This document shows positions 10,951 through 21,600 of a DNA stretch of 64,000 nt, piece by piece. The translations under genes and the position numbers were made by a program. The DNA is from Tetrapyrgos nigripes (taxonomy: Eukaryota; Basidiomycota; Agaricomycetes; Agaricales; Campanellaceae). Positions within the stretch are counted from its first letter, which is position 1. Every line of letters starts with the position of its first letter. The DNA lies in contig JAACJM010000088.1 of assembly GCA_013368315.1 (NCBI GenBank), positions 124,001 through 188,000 of the forward strand, given 5' to 3'. The notes under the pieces are model-generated. The model ran no database searches. It was not told the origin of the DNA and was given only the letters and a program-made list of their open reading frames with translations.

Positions 10951-13900
10951 TCAATTAACCAGAACTTCTGGGAATACAATATTAGGAGTCCGAGGTAGAG
11001 GCTCATCATTGGGAAGGAGGACTTTCACCCTCTGCCCAGAGGTAGCACGAGAAAACGCAACATACAGTTGTCCATGTGTAAAGACCGGCACACGAAGATC
11101 CAAACCAACGTACTTGAGAGATTGGCCTTGTGACTTGTTGATGGTCATAGCAAATGCCAAACGAACAGGGAACTGGCGTCGTTTCAGAACAAAGGAGAAG
11201 TCTGCATTTTTTGCTGAGGGAATGAGTGTGATGCGAGGAATGAGTGCAAGTTCTCTGTGATGATCTCCACCAATAATTTTAACCTCCAAGACCCGTTCCA
11301 AAGAGCAAACTAACACCATCCGAGTACCATTACAGAGCCCTCGTGCTGGTGCCAGATTACGAAGGAGGATGAGCGGACAACCAGGTTTTAAATGAAGCTC
11401 ACCCGGTGGAAGTCCAGATGCATCAAGTGAACGAAGCATCTCAGGCGGTATCGGATCATCTCCGTCAGGACCATCAGTACCTTGTTCCCTTGCAATAGAA
11501 TCAGCGCTCATATAAACTCGTTCTTCTCCTGGAAGGCGGTCCAAAAGTTCGCGATTGATACTGTCCACGTCTGAATTTCGAGGGGCAAGAATGGCACGTT
11601 CAAGGAAATATTCAGGAGGCGGGGCCGTAGACAATACCAAAAGGTCTGGATAAATAATGTCAATGAGTGACTCCTCAGAGTCTACTCGCATGCCACTGCG
11701 CAACGATACATTGTTATCGTTAGAACGGAGACCTTGGCCATGACCAATATCCAACAGCCAGGAAGCAAAGTCAACTTCATCGACAGAACCGCCTTGTTGT
11801 AGCCGCATGTTCCGAGTCAGATTAAGTGGCATGACCAGAGGCCAAAGATAGGAACGCTTCAGACAGGCAGAAACAATATCTTCCTGAGAACCTTTGACAA
11901 CAACAGGTAAAATCTGTTGGAAGTCACCGCCAAAAACCATCGTAATACCCCCAAATGGTCTATCATCATCCCGGATATCACGGCAAGTGCGATCCAAGGC
12001 CTGAAAAGCCAAACAATTCTGCATTGGACTTTCATCCCAAATAATGATGTGCGTCTGCCGAAGAAGCTCGGCTTGTGGACTGTCCTTATTGATATTGCAG
12101 AGAGATTCTTCCGTAAGGCCTTCGATGGGAATCTTGAACATGGAATGAGCGGTGCAACCGCCTGGCAGAAGAAGAGCTGCAATCCCTGTAGAAGCGACAC
12201 ATAGACTAATCCAACCACGGGCACGAACTGCATGACAAATGGTTTTGTAGACAAATGTCTTGCCAGTCCCACCTGGTCCATTGAGAAAGAACAGTTGACC
12301 ATCACGATTTTCCACTGAACCCATCACCTGGTCAAATGCCAACTTCTGTTCAGGATTTCCCTCCATTAGTCGCAAATTCTGCTCAGCTCTCTCCTGCTCT
12401 ACCTCTCGATTATAATCCAATTGCTCTGCGATGAAAAGATTGTTGCTCTGAGATGCCCAGTTTTGCTGGGGTAAAGGCATGTCTGTGAATTCTTCAAGGA
12501 AGTGGCCTGATTCCTGAAGAATACGATCAAGGAGATAAAGCCCATAGTCATAAGCATCCTCTGCAGTTGGGTTTGCTCGTCCCATGACTCTTAAATGATA
12601 CTGCAAATCATCACATATATAGTCACGGAAATCATTCCAAAGCAGCCCAGGACGTTGAGGATTGCAAAAGAGTAGAAGGGTAGCAAACATCTGTCGAAGA
12701 CTATGCCCAGTCTGCATCTCTGAAGCTTCCTCCAATGCTTGTCACCATTCCCCGTCATCCTCCAAAAGCCCACGCGCTAGACAGGCCTCTCAAAAGGTAT
12801 CGTAAGTACAGCCCCGATAAGTCCGAACATCCTCCCAACACTTTGGGCCTTTCACTACTGTCAAAAGAGTATGAAGATAAAACCGCTCGCCTGCATTCGG
12901 AGGCACATAGTACATTTGTCCCAATGCAAAACCTCATTCCCGCAACTTCCAGCGCTTGTTGTCCTTCCAAACAAAGTGTTGAGGGAACTCTTGATAAGTA
13001 TACTGTTGAGCAGTTGGGCCAATGCTGGGATTTGCATTAGCTTTGAAAAATGCCGTGAGTATACTTTTTTCCTCGCGAATGCGATGCCGAAGAACTTCAG
13101 GAGCCTCATCTGGATCAAAACGAACCAAATGCTGACCCGGAAGATGAATTGGAAGGCGAACGACGTTTGGCTCCTGGGTATGCACATCAAAGTGAAAGAT
13201 ACGCCAGATAGCCTCTGACGCAGAAAAGTAGCGACCCTCAATAAATTGCTTGATTTCATCCAGCTGTTCAACTGTCAATGTTCCACGGTCATGGCCTTTG
13301 TTGATGTATTTGACTGTGTATTTGACTGTCTTGAAGGAGGTAGCGCACTCGACATTGATATGACAGCCATATTTCGCAGAAAGGTAAGGGTTGTAGGGGA
13401 CGATCCAGCAGTTATCAAGTTTGTGGTTTCCAACATCATACTCCCGTCCGTCATCAGGACGGTAGTATAAGGGATAGCCATCATGATCCATGGTGGTGTG
13501 GGACTGGAACGATTTAGGAAAGTTTTTCGTACATCTGCCATTCTCCATGCATGGAGCTTGAGGGTTCAAAGCACCACACGGTCCATGTACCATGCATTTT
13601 CATACCACATTGAAGAGTTGAGGCTCTCTTTCAGGATCAGGCCACCGAGCCCAAATCGCCGTATCGATATCCCAAGGACTGAGCAGCTTGTAGCCATGGC
13701 GAAGGAAGATGAGGAGGTGCATATGAGGAAGGCCTCGCTTTTGGAATTCAATGGTATACACATAGCCAGCGATAGGCCCAAATATCTGCTTTATATCCTC
13801 TAACAATGCATCCCGTTTCATCTTGAACACCCGACTGACTAAATCTGGACGGTCTGCCGCAGTCTGACTTGGTAGTAGTTCTCGAGTAATTTCAGGCCAA

Positions 13901-15315
13901 GTGGGGTCTGCTGTCATGGTCACGAAGAGGTCCACCTTCTTGAAAAAACGCGCAATCGCCATCACGTCTTGATAGCGCTGATGCATATGCCGAGGCCCAC
14001 CAATATACGACGATGATAGAATGACTTGTTGCCCAACATTGTTTAGATCTGCGTCCCTCTCCAGTGCATCCTCGAGTCCCTGATATAGTGAAGCCCGAAG
14101 TTTTGTTTGATTCTTTCATAGGTAGTTGAGACGATTCTGGTCTGCACTGGCCCACAAATCCACAGCATAACGTTGCATCAGTCGGCCTCCATGAAGAACG
14201 GTAGAGAACTCATCAACCCGAGGGTGCAGGCGGAAGGATGCATAGTGCGTCTGAGAAAGTCGTTTTGGTTCTTCAGCATCTGGCTGGTGTAACCGCAAAT
14301 CCCAATACCATCCCGATTCTCCCCGTGGAAAAAGCAAAACATAATGAAGAGGTGCATATGCAGCATGCCCATCATTGACGTGCTGTAGACCTCCACTATC
14401 TTCGCCAGAACAAAGACGAAGAATGATGTCACGCTTATCGACCTCCTGTGTCCCATCTCCTGGGACTATAGCAGCAACTTCGTCAGCTGTTGGCAAATTA
14501 TAGCGTCGCCTGTCTTGGCCGGGCATGACACGGAGGTTGACAGTGAGGTCAGGAGCATCAGGGTGGTTTTGTAGTATCTCGAAAGCATGCTGATAGATCT
14601 GAGAGTATGGGTTTACAGCTCTCAATAGAGTTTGCAAACCCTCCATCGTTTGACGATCGAGGTTGTTGTTGCGGTGCATTCGGTATTGAAGAGCGGTTCG
14701 GGGGTCGAGGATATAAAGCTGGGCATATGACGGAGCCTTCCCATCACGCGGTAACAGAGAACCAGACCAATGTTTTAATTCGCCATGTATACGGAATATA
14801 GGAGGCCCACGACCACTGATACTATCGTCTACATCAACTCCAACAGAGGTGAAGGCGAGGGCAGCATTGTATTGAGCGATGTTGTCCCGAAACTCTTTGG
14901 CTTGGTGATCATTGGCAGTGAGGAGCTGATGAAGGTATGGAGGAGGCAGCTGGAGTAGTGGAAGACGAACCTCGCCATGTTTACAACACATGCCGAATTC
15001 AGGAGATGCGGGAGAGGACTTGGAGGTCTTCTCAGCAAGCCAATGAAGTGCACCACAGTGACGACAGATGTATTCCATCTGTCCCAGGTCATGACGTTCA
15101 ACAGGCTCAGTGTAAGGACGCCGGGCAGCACAGAAAAGACCTGTAGTACCCATGAATGCTCTGTAGTCTGGATTAAAGCCAGTGTCTAAATTTATGAACG
15201 TTAAGTGATCAGCTCTCAAATGAGGAAGAGTATTCCTTACCTGCAGGCAGCTCATGTCCATCATCTTCATCATCACTGGTGGTAGGGGAAGGAGAGCGGT
15301 TCCTGGGCAAATCAT
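10951..15315 (-). pseudogene. Helitron Rep/helicase (RepHel), in-frame stops
   Basis: One minus-strand frame runs through four long open pieces. Domain order: a zinc-binding N-terminal region with CRHCGALHW and CCKHGE (~15060-14980). Next is a Rep core with MTADPTWPEI (~13905), the HUH-type motif GLPHMHLLIF (~13730), MVHGPCG (~13590) and the tyrosine region YTVKYINKG (~13315). Last is a PIF1/RecD-like helicase with Walker A GPGGTGKT (~12270), DESP (~12045) and FSRATSGQR near the end. An intron at 15240-15186 joins ELPA to DTGFNPDYRAF. Five TGA stops interrupt the frame at 14116, 13600, 12934, 12790 and 12742 (low coordinates) with no frameshift between. Rep nicks and ligates during rolling-circle transposition; this copy should be non-autonomous. 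Confidence 0.85.
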
Positions 15316-16961
15316 GATTCTGAGGTAAAGGCGGGTGCCTTCGCAGAGGAGAAGGGGTATGTGCTGTTGCCAGTGATGGTCAGTAGTGGACCAATGATCA
15401 GCTTACTGAGGATGACTTACCTTGTTGGGCTGTTGGTGATGGAGTAGGAAGCTGTTGGGGAAGATGATTTGTTGCTGTACGGTGTCAAGTTTGTCCTGGT
15501 ACTGAGCAGAGGAATGAGACACTGCTATCCGAAAATCTCTTGTATGATTTGTTACCTGATGCAAGCGCATTGGGACCAGGTACTGAACTTGAGGAAGGCA
15601 AGAGCCGGACAGACAAACGTTGTCTTTGCTCTCGTTCATGTTCACGACGGGCACATTGTGCCAATGAACGGGCACTGAGACCTGGAGTTGAGCTTGGAGA
15701 ATTGAGTGTACTTTGAGGTCTTGGAGTTTGCTCTCGCTGAAGAGCTTCACGTTGGCGACGGGCTCGCTGTGCAATAGAACGGCGATTGGGAACAGAGCCT
15801 GAAGACGACGCAAATAATCAGATAAGCATGCGGCATAACACATCTTTGATAAGCTTACCAGGAGTGTGTTGAGTTGCTTGAGTTGCTTGAGGAGTAGGTA
15901 ATGCATTTGTACTGGGGGAAATTGCTGCAAGTGTCTGAACAGGTCTTGGTGTGTTGTGGTTGATACGTTGAAGAGGTTGACGCGTATTCCGCGTGGACTA
16001 TGTACTGTCATCAGTATCAAAATGAAAGAAAAAGAAGGTTCCATACAGATGACTGAGTAGGAGAATCTGCACGTCGAGAAGAATCTGACAAAGGTAAAAA
16101 GGACTGGAATACCCAGTTAGTCTTACATTAGTAGATATCCATTGGAGACGTACCAAGTTGCCATGGATGAAATGTTCCCCGTCGTTCAAGGAACCACCCA
16201 AAAATACATCTTCGTCGTCGCAAGTTTGACCATTTGCAGAGTGCTGAGTAGCCTGGTTTTCATCTTGAAAGCCATGAATAACTTGTCGTCTTCGAGGACT
16301 GGTGGTCGAGTCTTGTTCTCTCTGAAAGATCCTAAGATTCTGTCTCACACGCTGTTGGTGACGTTGCGGGGTGTTGAGATACTCAGAGTTTGACCTGAAT
16401 TGGAATGAGGCCCAAGGAGTGAGAGAAGTATAAAGTACTTACATGTGCGGGAGGGGACGGTCATGGGAGGGAAAGGAAAGCTGTGTTAGCGATGCGGCAA
16501 TAAACACCAACGCGTCAAGCCAGGATCTGTTTGATAACTTGCTAGAACATGCACTACCGAGTTTGAGCTTACTGTGCCTATTGGCATTGAACAGCGCATA
16601 AGATTTTCATAGAAGTAGATCTATTCATGAGTAATGATAAAAACAAACTATCACGACCTAAAGCTTGGCCAAGGGTTGTAGCCATAGAAGGATGTGAATG
16701 TGAGGTAGACCGCGTTTCTAAAGAGACGTTAGCGTAGTAAGTAAAGGACAGGGAGATGGGACTTACCATGTTGACACGGTTTTGTTGACTGTTGGCTGAC
16801 TTTTGCCCGTCGTTTTGCTCCAGCTCAATGGGTATCAACATTGGTAAAGAGTCGTTGTTATCAATTTCGAATGAGTTGTTTGAAGTGTCGTTGGTTGACC
16901 TACGAAAGGAGACTCTGGATATATCAGAAAAACACGCCTGAGTTATAGAATGACAACTCAC
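15316..16961 (-). pseudogene. Upstream N-terminal exons of RepHel
   Basis: Short minus-strand exons with low-complexity composition lead into the RepHel gene. One exon reads LPQQLPTPSPTAQQ and splices over a 5'-GTAAGT intron (~15420-15363) to HTPSPLRRHPPLPQ. Another has IAQRARRQREALQREQ and SLAQCARREHEREQ, a repeated Arg/Glu-rich motif of the kind seen ahead of fungal Helitron Rep domains (family knowledge). Exon borders and the true start are not resolved. Pieces up to 16961 may belong to the same transcript. Confidence 0.4.
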
Positions 16962-17501
16962 TGTGAAAGCGGAATCATTGAAACAGACTCGTTGATGTCA
17001 TAGCTGAAGGAGCAAGATGATACTTTAAAGCGCGTCGCTTAGCAGCAGAACCGAAAGAGAAACTTCTGGAATCTTCAAGTCCGTATTTTTTGAATACCTA
17101 AGAGAAAAAAAAAGAAGACTGAAGGGAGACTGGCACGGAGAAGACAGGGGCCATTCGGCGGTTGTATTTGTGCAGCCTGAAAGGGCCCTTCAAAATGGCC
17201 AGCAGGGAAAGAGGGAGAGCACAGGGGTGAGGATGGAAGCAGGACGCACCAGCGAAGCATCTGGAAACGGGTCTGGCAAGTTCCAAAGGTCCCACGATCA
17301 CATCAGCCACGATGACGCAAGGTCGGATATACTGTAAGCGCTTAAGTGCTAGCCAATCAGATTTAAGATTTGTCTTGAGACAAACGGTCGTCTTTTGTAG
17401 TGTTGATGCCTTTCAAATAGAAATAGACAGAAATAGACGGAGCGGAAATAGAATTAGACGTGGAAAAATAGATGATAGCCGGAATAGACGCGGATAGACC
17501 A

Positions 17502-17522
17502 ACCTGGTATTTTGCTGATGTA
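17502..17522 (-). repeat. Right copy of 21-bp inverted repeat
   Basis: Exact reverse complement of 7936-7956, including the outer TA. Probable right terminal inverted repeat of the nested TIR element. Confidence 0.65.
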
Positions 17523-17580
17523 CCCTCTCCCGGGCCTACGACTTGTGTATGTACGTCATTTTTCTTCGTTCCTTCACGAC

Positions 17581-17760
17581 AACGACGACAACGACGACAA
17601 CGACGACAACGACGACAACGACGACAACGACGACAACGACGACAACGACGACAACGACGACAACGACGACAACGACGACAACGACGACAACGACGACAAC
17701 GACGACAACGACGACAACGACGACAACGACGACAACGACGACAACGACGACAACGACGAC
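17581..17760. repeat. 9-bp minisatellite, 20 exact copies
   Basis: AACGACGAC repeats 20 times without a mismatch, with partial units on both sides (CACGAC before, AACGA after). None of the six frames contains a stop, giving spurious frames such as poly-Thr, poly-Val, Asn-Asp-Asp and Arg-Gln-Arg. It lies 60 bp outside the right TIR at 17520. Perfect units imply recent expansion. Confidence 0.95.
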
Positions 17761-18660
17761 AACGAACACCACAAGGTATAACGACCACCGCCATAATCAT
17801 GATGAGTTCGACGATCCGGGCCAGCACAGCACAACGCCTCCTTGCCATGCAGATGCAGATACAGCTGTCCATATCCAACGCTCCACTTCGCCCTTCTCGC
17901 TAGAGAGGATCTACAGCGCTAGTGCTGACTGACGGGGCCCAGATGTCCAAACGTACAAAATGTTGACGAGGAGACGATGACTACACGAGCATGCACGCAG
18001 CGAGCACCAGATGTCCTTGTACTCGATCGTATACCATGGACGATCAAGCTGTATAACCCATCCCACCATCATTCATACCACTTCATACTACCACCCCACT
18101 ATACCCCCATCCATCCCGAGTCCATATCCGCCCATATCCATATCCACTAATACCTCCACCCGCAACAAGATCACCAAAGCCGTCCCAAGTTCCCCTTTGA
18201 CACATTCTCCTTCCATCTCATGGGAAAGACAGAAACCCTCTTTCTCAGATCTGAGACCTAAAGAACCGAACCCAGGCTCGAACCACCCGGCACTAATCAA
18301 ATCGTATCGGAGATACAAAGCCTAGTCCAGCTATGTTAAAGGAGATTTGGATAGAGACTTTATGAATGGAGATGCGAGTGAGGAAATGGGGTGGTGTGTA
18401 AGAGTCTGCAAGAGTACGTTGAGGGCAGGTCAAAGGTTTAAGGTCTGCCAGCGACGGAATCGATGACAATGACTGGTTCCGAGAGACGAATTTGGATGCA
18501 AAAGTTGTGGATGGCAGTTGGGAACAGGAGGAAGCAGGATACCCTGAAGGAACCAAGGCCAGACTAAGGCTTTGAGCGCCGGCCTCGCAATACTGCCATT
18601 TCAGCTCAAAACCGCATACTTCTCCTAGAAACCTTGCCCCTTTCCCGTATGATAGTGTCT
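17761..18660. other. Region without a confident gene
   Basis: About 0.9 kb. A plus-strand frame (18011-18325) rich in Pro, Ser, Thr and Tyr (104 aa) and a minus-strand frame (18293-18667) have no recognisable motif. Neither has supporting context. Confidence 0.35.
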
Positions 18661-18672
18661 TTTTCAACGACA

Positions 18673-18905
18673 GGGACCAAGCCTTTTCGTTGGCAAACTT
18701 GGCTTGAAGTGGCTTGGTCCCTCAAATCAGTTGCAATGGCTTCAGAGTCCCAGTGGGTTTCAAGTTCCCATGTCCCTACTTCGTTCACAAACTTTCCATC
18801 AGGGACGAAGACTGTTCGTTGGCGGGGACTTGATGTCCCTTGGTCCCTCAAATCAGCCGCAATGGTTTCAGAGTCCAAGTGTTTTTCAAGCTCCCATTTC
18901 TGCAG
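18673..18905. repeat. Imperfect tandem duplication, ~130-bp period
   Basis: Two adjacent copies (about 18673-18801 and 18802-18905) share GGTCCCTCAAATCAG, TTCAGAGTCC and TTCGTTGGC landmarks. On the minus strand each encodes a WELExHxDSExIAxDLRDQ-type motif in one open frame (18606-18929). The repeat may therefore be the remnant of a repeat protein. Family not recognised. Confidence 0.7.
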
Positions 18906-18936
18906 CCTCAGCGTCGCAGACCGAGACAACTGAGAC

Positions 18937-19624
18937 TCAGCTTCGGGATCGAGGCCGAGAGTCCATATTTCTTCGCTCGCATCCTGATTGGAGTTTCTCT
19001 GACCAGTGCTGTCTTACAATATGCCTCATAATGAAAGTAGAGGATTTGCTTACCGGGCTGGGCGAGCTTATGCAAAAAGAGCACATACAAGACCTATGCT
19101 GCCAGATACCACACGTTGAGCACTTTATCGTAGGTGAGATTCCATCATCTGTAATCAAATCCAGTAGTCAAGTCAGTCAAGGCTCGTGGCCAATTTAACG
19201 CACGTACCATTTACACGACACGCACAACGAAACTCTCCACAATCTCCTTGCACACCGGGCATCTCTCATATAGGGAGGGTATGAAATGGGAGACGATTGC
19301 ATTCTCTGAAACGTCTGATATGAGCGTTATTTCCTCCTTACCAATCTGGGTTCGGGTCACTATTTCTAGAGATAGCTGGGGAAGGAGAATGAGCACACGG
19401 AATGCAAATCTCAAATCTGAGCATACCGGACACTTTGGCCGAGCCAAGACTGGAAAAAGCGAATAGAACAGCCGACGCAATATTCTTCGTCGTCGACGAT
19501 GTCCCTGATCACTGTGGTTATGGACGACATCCATGCTCCCTGCAACTATGTTGACGAAGTGTGCTCCATGGGAGTGCGGAAAGAAGCTCGAGGGCTTTGA
19601 TGAAAGATCGGTCATAGACGACAT
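18937..19624 (-). pseudogene. Family X copy C, N-terminus joined to PHD finger
   Basis: The frame 19624-19211 starts MSSMTDLSSKPSSFFPHSHG and DVVHNHSDQG (the family N-terminus). It then passes straight into IGKEEITLISDVSENAIVS and CPVCKEIVES, which in copy B lie more than 1.5 kb downstream. The second half of the finger follows at 19158-18937 (DDGISPTIKCSTCGIWQHRS, CSFC), missing about 12 residues between the HRSC and CSFC parts. So copy C has lost the central region. It is shortened and probably inactive. Confidence 0.55.
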
Positions 19625-19934
19625 TTTGGCGGGGAATCGTTGGCATGGAAGGATCCGACAGAGCTAGGTGCAAGTAACACAGCAATTTGACGCGCGCAGT
19701 TGTACTGGTGAGAGGGCGATGAGAGAACGACAAACACGAGGCATGCATCACAATTCACGGGACCGTAGAGATACACCAGCTGTGACCTGTCATTTATCAA
19801 ACTCTTTATTCCCTTTTTAGGACCAATCTAGCAGATAGATAGTAGGCAAGACTTAGTGCCAAGGCGATGGGACCAGTTTACCTACAGTACAACCTTATAC
19901 AGATCAAGACGTGTCAAAGGATAGCAGCTCTCTA

Positions 19935-20430
19935 CTACGATGAACCCCATCAATCCCTCACGTATTAACCTGTGAAAACACCCAATGTCAGTTCTATTTA
20001 ACGAAACAAATCCAGAGAAAAAAACCACTGCGCACTCACAGAAGCAACTCACACGTATGATACCTCGCAACCTCAGCTTCATATCCCTCTCCAAACACAC
20101 AACCACCTTGGAATCCCAAAACTGAAAAGTCTTCCAAAGTCACCCTATCTTCGTCTGCATTTTCCGCTTCACCAGCCACGAGAATGGGAAGAAGAGTCGC
20201 TCCATGGACCGAAATGAACATGAGACTGAGTTCATCGAGGTCTAGAGGTACGCTGGGAGGTATGGACCCCATTGTGGTGAAGATTAAGCCTCAGTGAGAA
20301 GGTAAGGAACTGAAGGGAAAGGAAAGGAAAATAGCATGTCAGAAGGTCGACGTAGCGAGAAAAGAGGCTGAAAGAAACACATACTTGGCATCTACGCCAT
20401 AAAAAGCTGGCTTGACTAGTGCGTGCAGTC
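19935..20430 (-). pseudogene. argJ 3'-end fragment C
   Basis: The frame 20272-20036 reads MGSIPPSVPLDLDELSL, VTLEDFSVLGF and YEAEVARYHTCELL. This aligns with [25 protein letters not shown] and [14 protein letters not shown] of the intact argJ. Remnants of argJ exon 2 (CTTGGCATCTACGCC at 20384, TTGACTAGTGC at 20412) and exon 4 (~19940-19975) flank it. The best-preserved of the four tails, but without catalytic parts or N-terminus. Followed on the same strand by family X copy C. Confidence 0.7.
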
Positions 20431-20649
20431 CACATCTTCGTCGCTATTGAACTTGAAGGATGATGAGAAGATGATGAAGTTGAGGGGTGGAAGAGCTATG
20501 ATGACCTCGCTGATGTTGGATTTTGGGTGACAGTACATGTTGTGGTGCTATGACCAGGAGTGCAGAGAAGAGAAGCTGTTACAAAAAACATACGGCGACA
20601 ACATGAGACCTCAATGGTGGACCAAGAAGAGGATCTATCTCACCAAATG

Positions 20650-21600
20650 TTACTTCAACTCTGAAGAACCAACTGCCTCTCTTTGTCTTCTAACGACCGA
20701 CCTCGCCAGATCCCAATAGGACCACAGACCGGTAACCTCTTCCTTCCATAACGCAAACGTGAACAAGGGAAGGACCACTAATCGTGGATCTCCCATTGTG
20801 ACAGCCTTGTCAAAAGCGGAGCGTAATTCAGGAAGATCTTCTGGGTCTTTGACATCAAAATCAGCCTCCTCATCCAACTCTTCAACGGCCAACACGAGAC
20901 ATTCCAACAATGGATATTCTAGTATTTTGCTGTAAGTCCTAATGGCGGAGGGCTCCCCAACCTGCGAAAACCAAGGCGTAGTGAGAGAAACGATGACAAG
21001 ATTTGGGAAAGGCTTGAAATCGATATCGAAAGCATCTTCTAGCGCAATGTCAAGTATGCATAGAGATTGCCTCCAGGAATGGTAATGCGGTTGTGAAGTC
21101 AATGCAAGAGTGATTTCGCGGCTTTCAATTATGGATAGCGACTGCAGTTGCGAATGGCCTTTTAAAAAGTCGGGCAATAGTCCGTCATTAGGACGAGTCC
21201 ACCATATTGAGCGCAGATTCGAACAAGTTTGAATTATTGTTTTTATGGTATCTTGTGTGCACACTTCATAGTGACCTTCAGGAAGAAAAATACCGAGCGA
21301 CTGAACACAGTCTTGAAAGAAATCTGCGTCTTTCTTGTTGAACGTCTCGAGAAACCTGTGATATCGGTCATCGGAATCTAGAAAAATGTCGCGATATATG
21401 ATGTAGTCCATCCTAAACAGGATAGGAAGAGGTTAGAGATGGATGTGCTAACCGTACAAATCCAACATGCACCATATCTTCACTCATTGACAGACATAGG
21501 ACAAGGACATGGCGGCCTTCACACATTGCTCGGAGTCAGCTGAAGCCCACTCAAAGACTTCCCTTTGCAACTCGGCAGGAAGAGTACCGAATTTAGACAT
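20650..21600 (-). pseudogene. F-box-like protein copy 1, nonsense in exon 1
   Basis: Two exons (21600-21473, 21412-20650) with a 60-bp intron as in all paralogues. Exon 1 encodes MSKFGTLPAELQREVFEWA, an F-box-like helix typical of large mushroom families that recruit targets to SCF ubiquitin ligases (family knowledge). Exon 2 opens MDYIIYRDIFLD, followed by the family's SWRQSLCILDIALEDAFD and PLLECLVLAV. Codon 39 is TGA (21484-21486) where the three paralogues have CGA, so translation should stop before the splice. The rest of the frame is open to the normal end. Confidence 0.8.

Larger units (their letters stand above)
9169..17327 (-). mobile_element. Helitron (rolling-circle transposon)
   Basis: Read on the minus strand, the 3' end is a 7-bp hairpin with one bulge (9196-9179), then six bases, then CTAG at 9172-9169, followed by T outside. 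This is the canonical Helitron 3' terminus (hairpin, CTRR, insertion between A and T). The coding content agrees: a Rep plus PIF1-type helicase. The 5' end must be a TC preceded by A somewhere near 17.0-17.35 kb. The TC at 17327-17326 is one candidate and is not firmly supported. An OB-fold-like gene lies within the element close to its 3' end. Confidence 0.75.
7938..17520. mobile_element. TIR-bounded nest enclosing a Helitron
   Basis: The 19-nt end CATCAGCAAAATACCAGGT at 7938-7956 recurs as its exact reverse complement at 17502-17520. Both are directly flanked outward by TA, as expected for a TA target duplication. Inside both ends are repeated AATAGAC/GTCTATT words (7975-8110 and 17415-17500), like subterminal transposase sites. 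No DDE transposase is visible. Subtracting the Helitron leaves about 1.4 kb. The simplest reading is a non-autonomous TIR element (MITE-like) later hit by a Helitron. The alternative is two unrelated copies of a short repeat in opposite orientation. Confidence 0.5.

Noticed and set aside
11859..12305. Other-frame minus-strand ORF within the helicase
   Set aside because: Overlaps the Walker A/B coding frame and has no independent motif.
12742..14118. TGA recoding in the Helitron RepHel
   Set aside because: Host genes in the window end normally with TGA (for example MRE11), and the same CGA-to-TGA change breaks an F-box copy. Decay explains it better.
17581..17760. CRISPR-like array
   Set aside because: 9-bp units with no spacers, in a eukaryotic genome. 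It is a minisatellite.
17472..17932. Long open frames in several directions across the minisatellite
   Set aside because: They exist only because the 9-bp unit lacks stops in all frames. No start context or domain supports a protein.
18245..18300. tRNA-like GGTTCGAGCC word on the minus strand
   Set aside because: The flanking bases do not form a T stem, and no anticodon or acceptor stem can be drawn.
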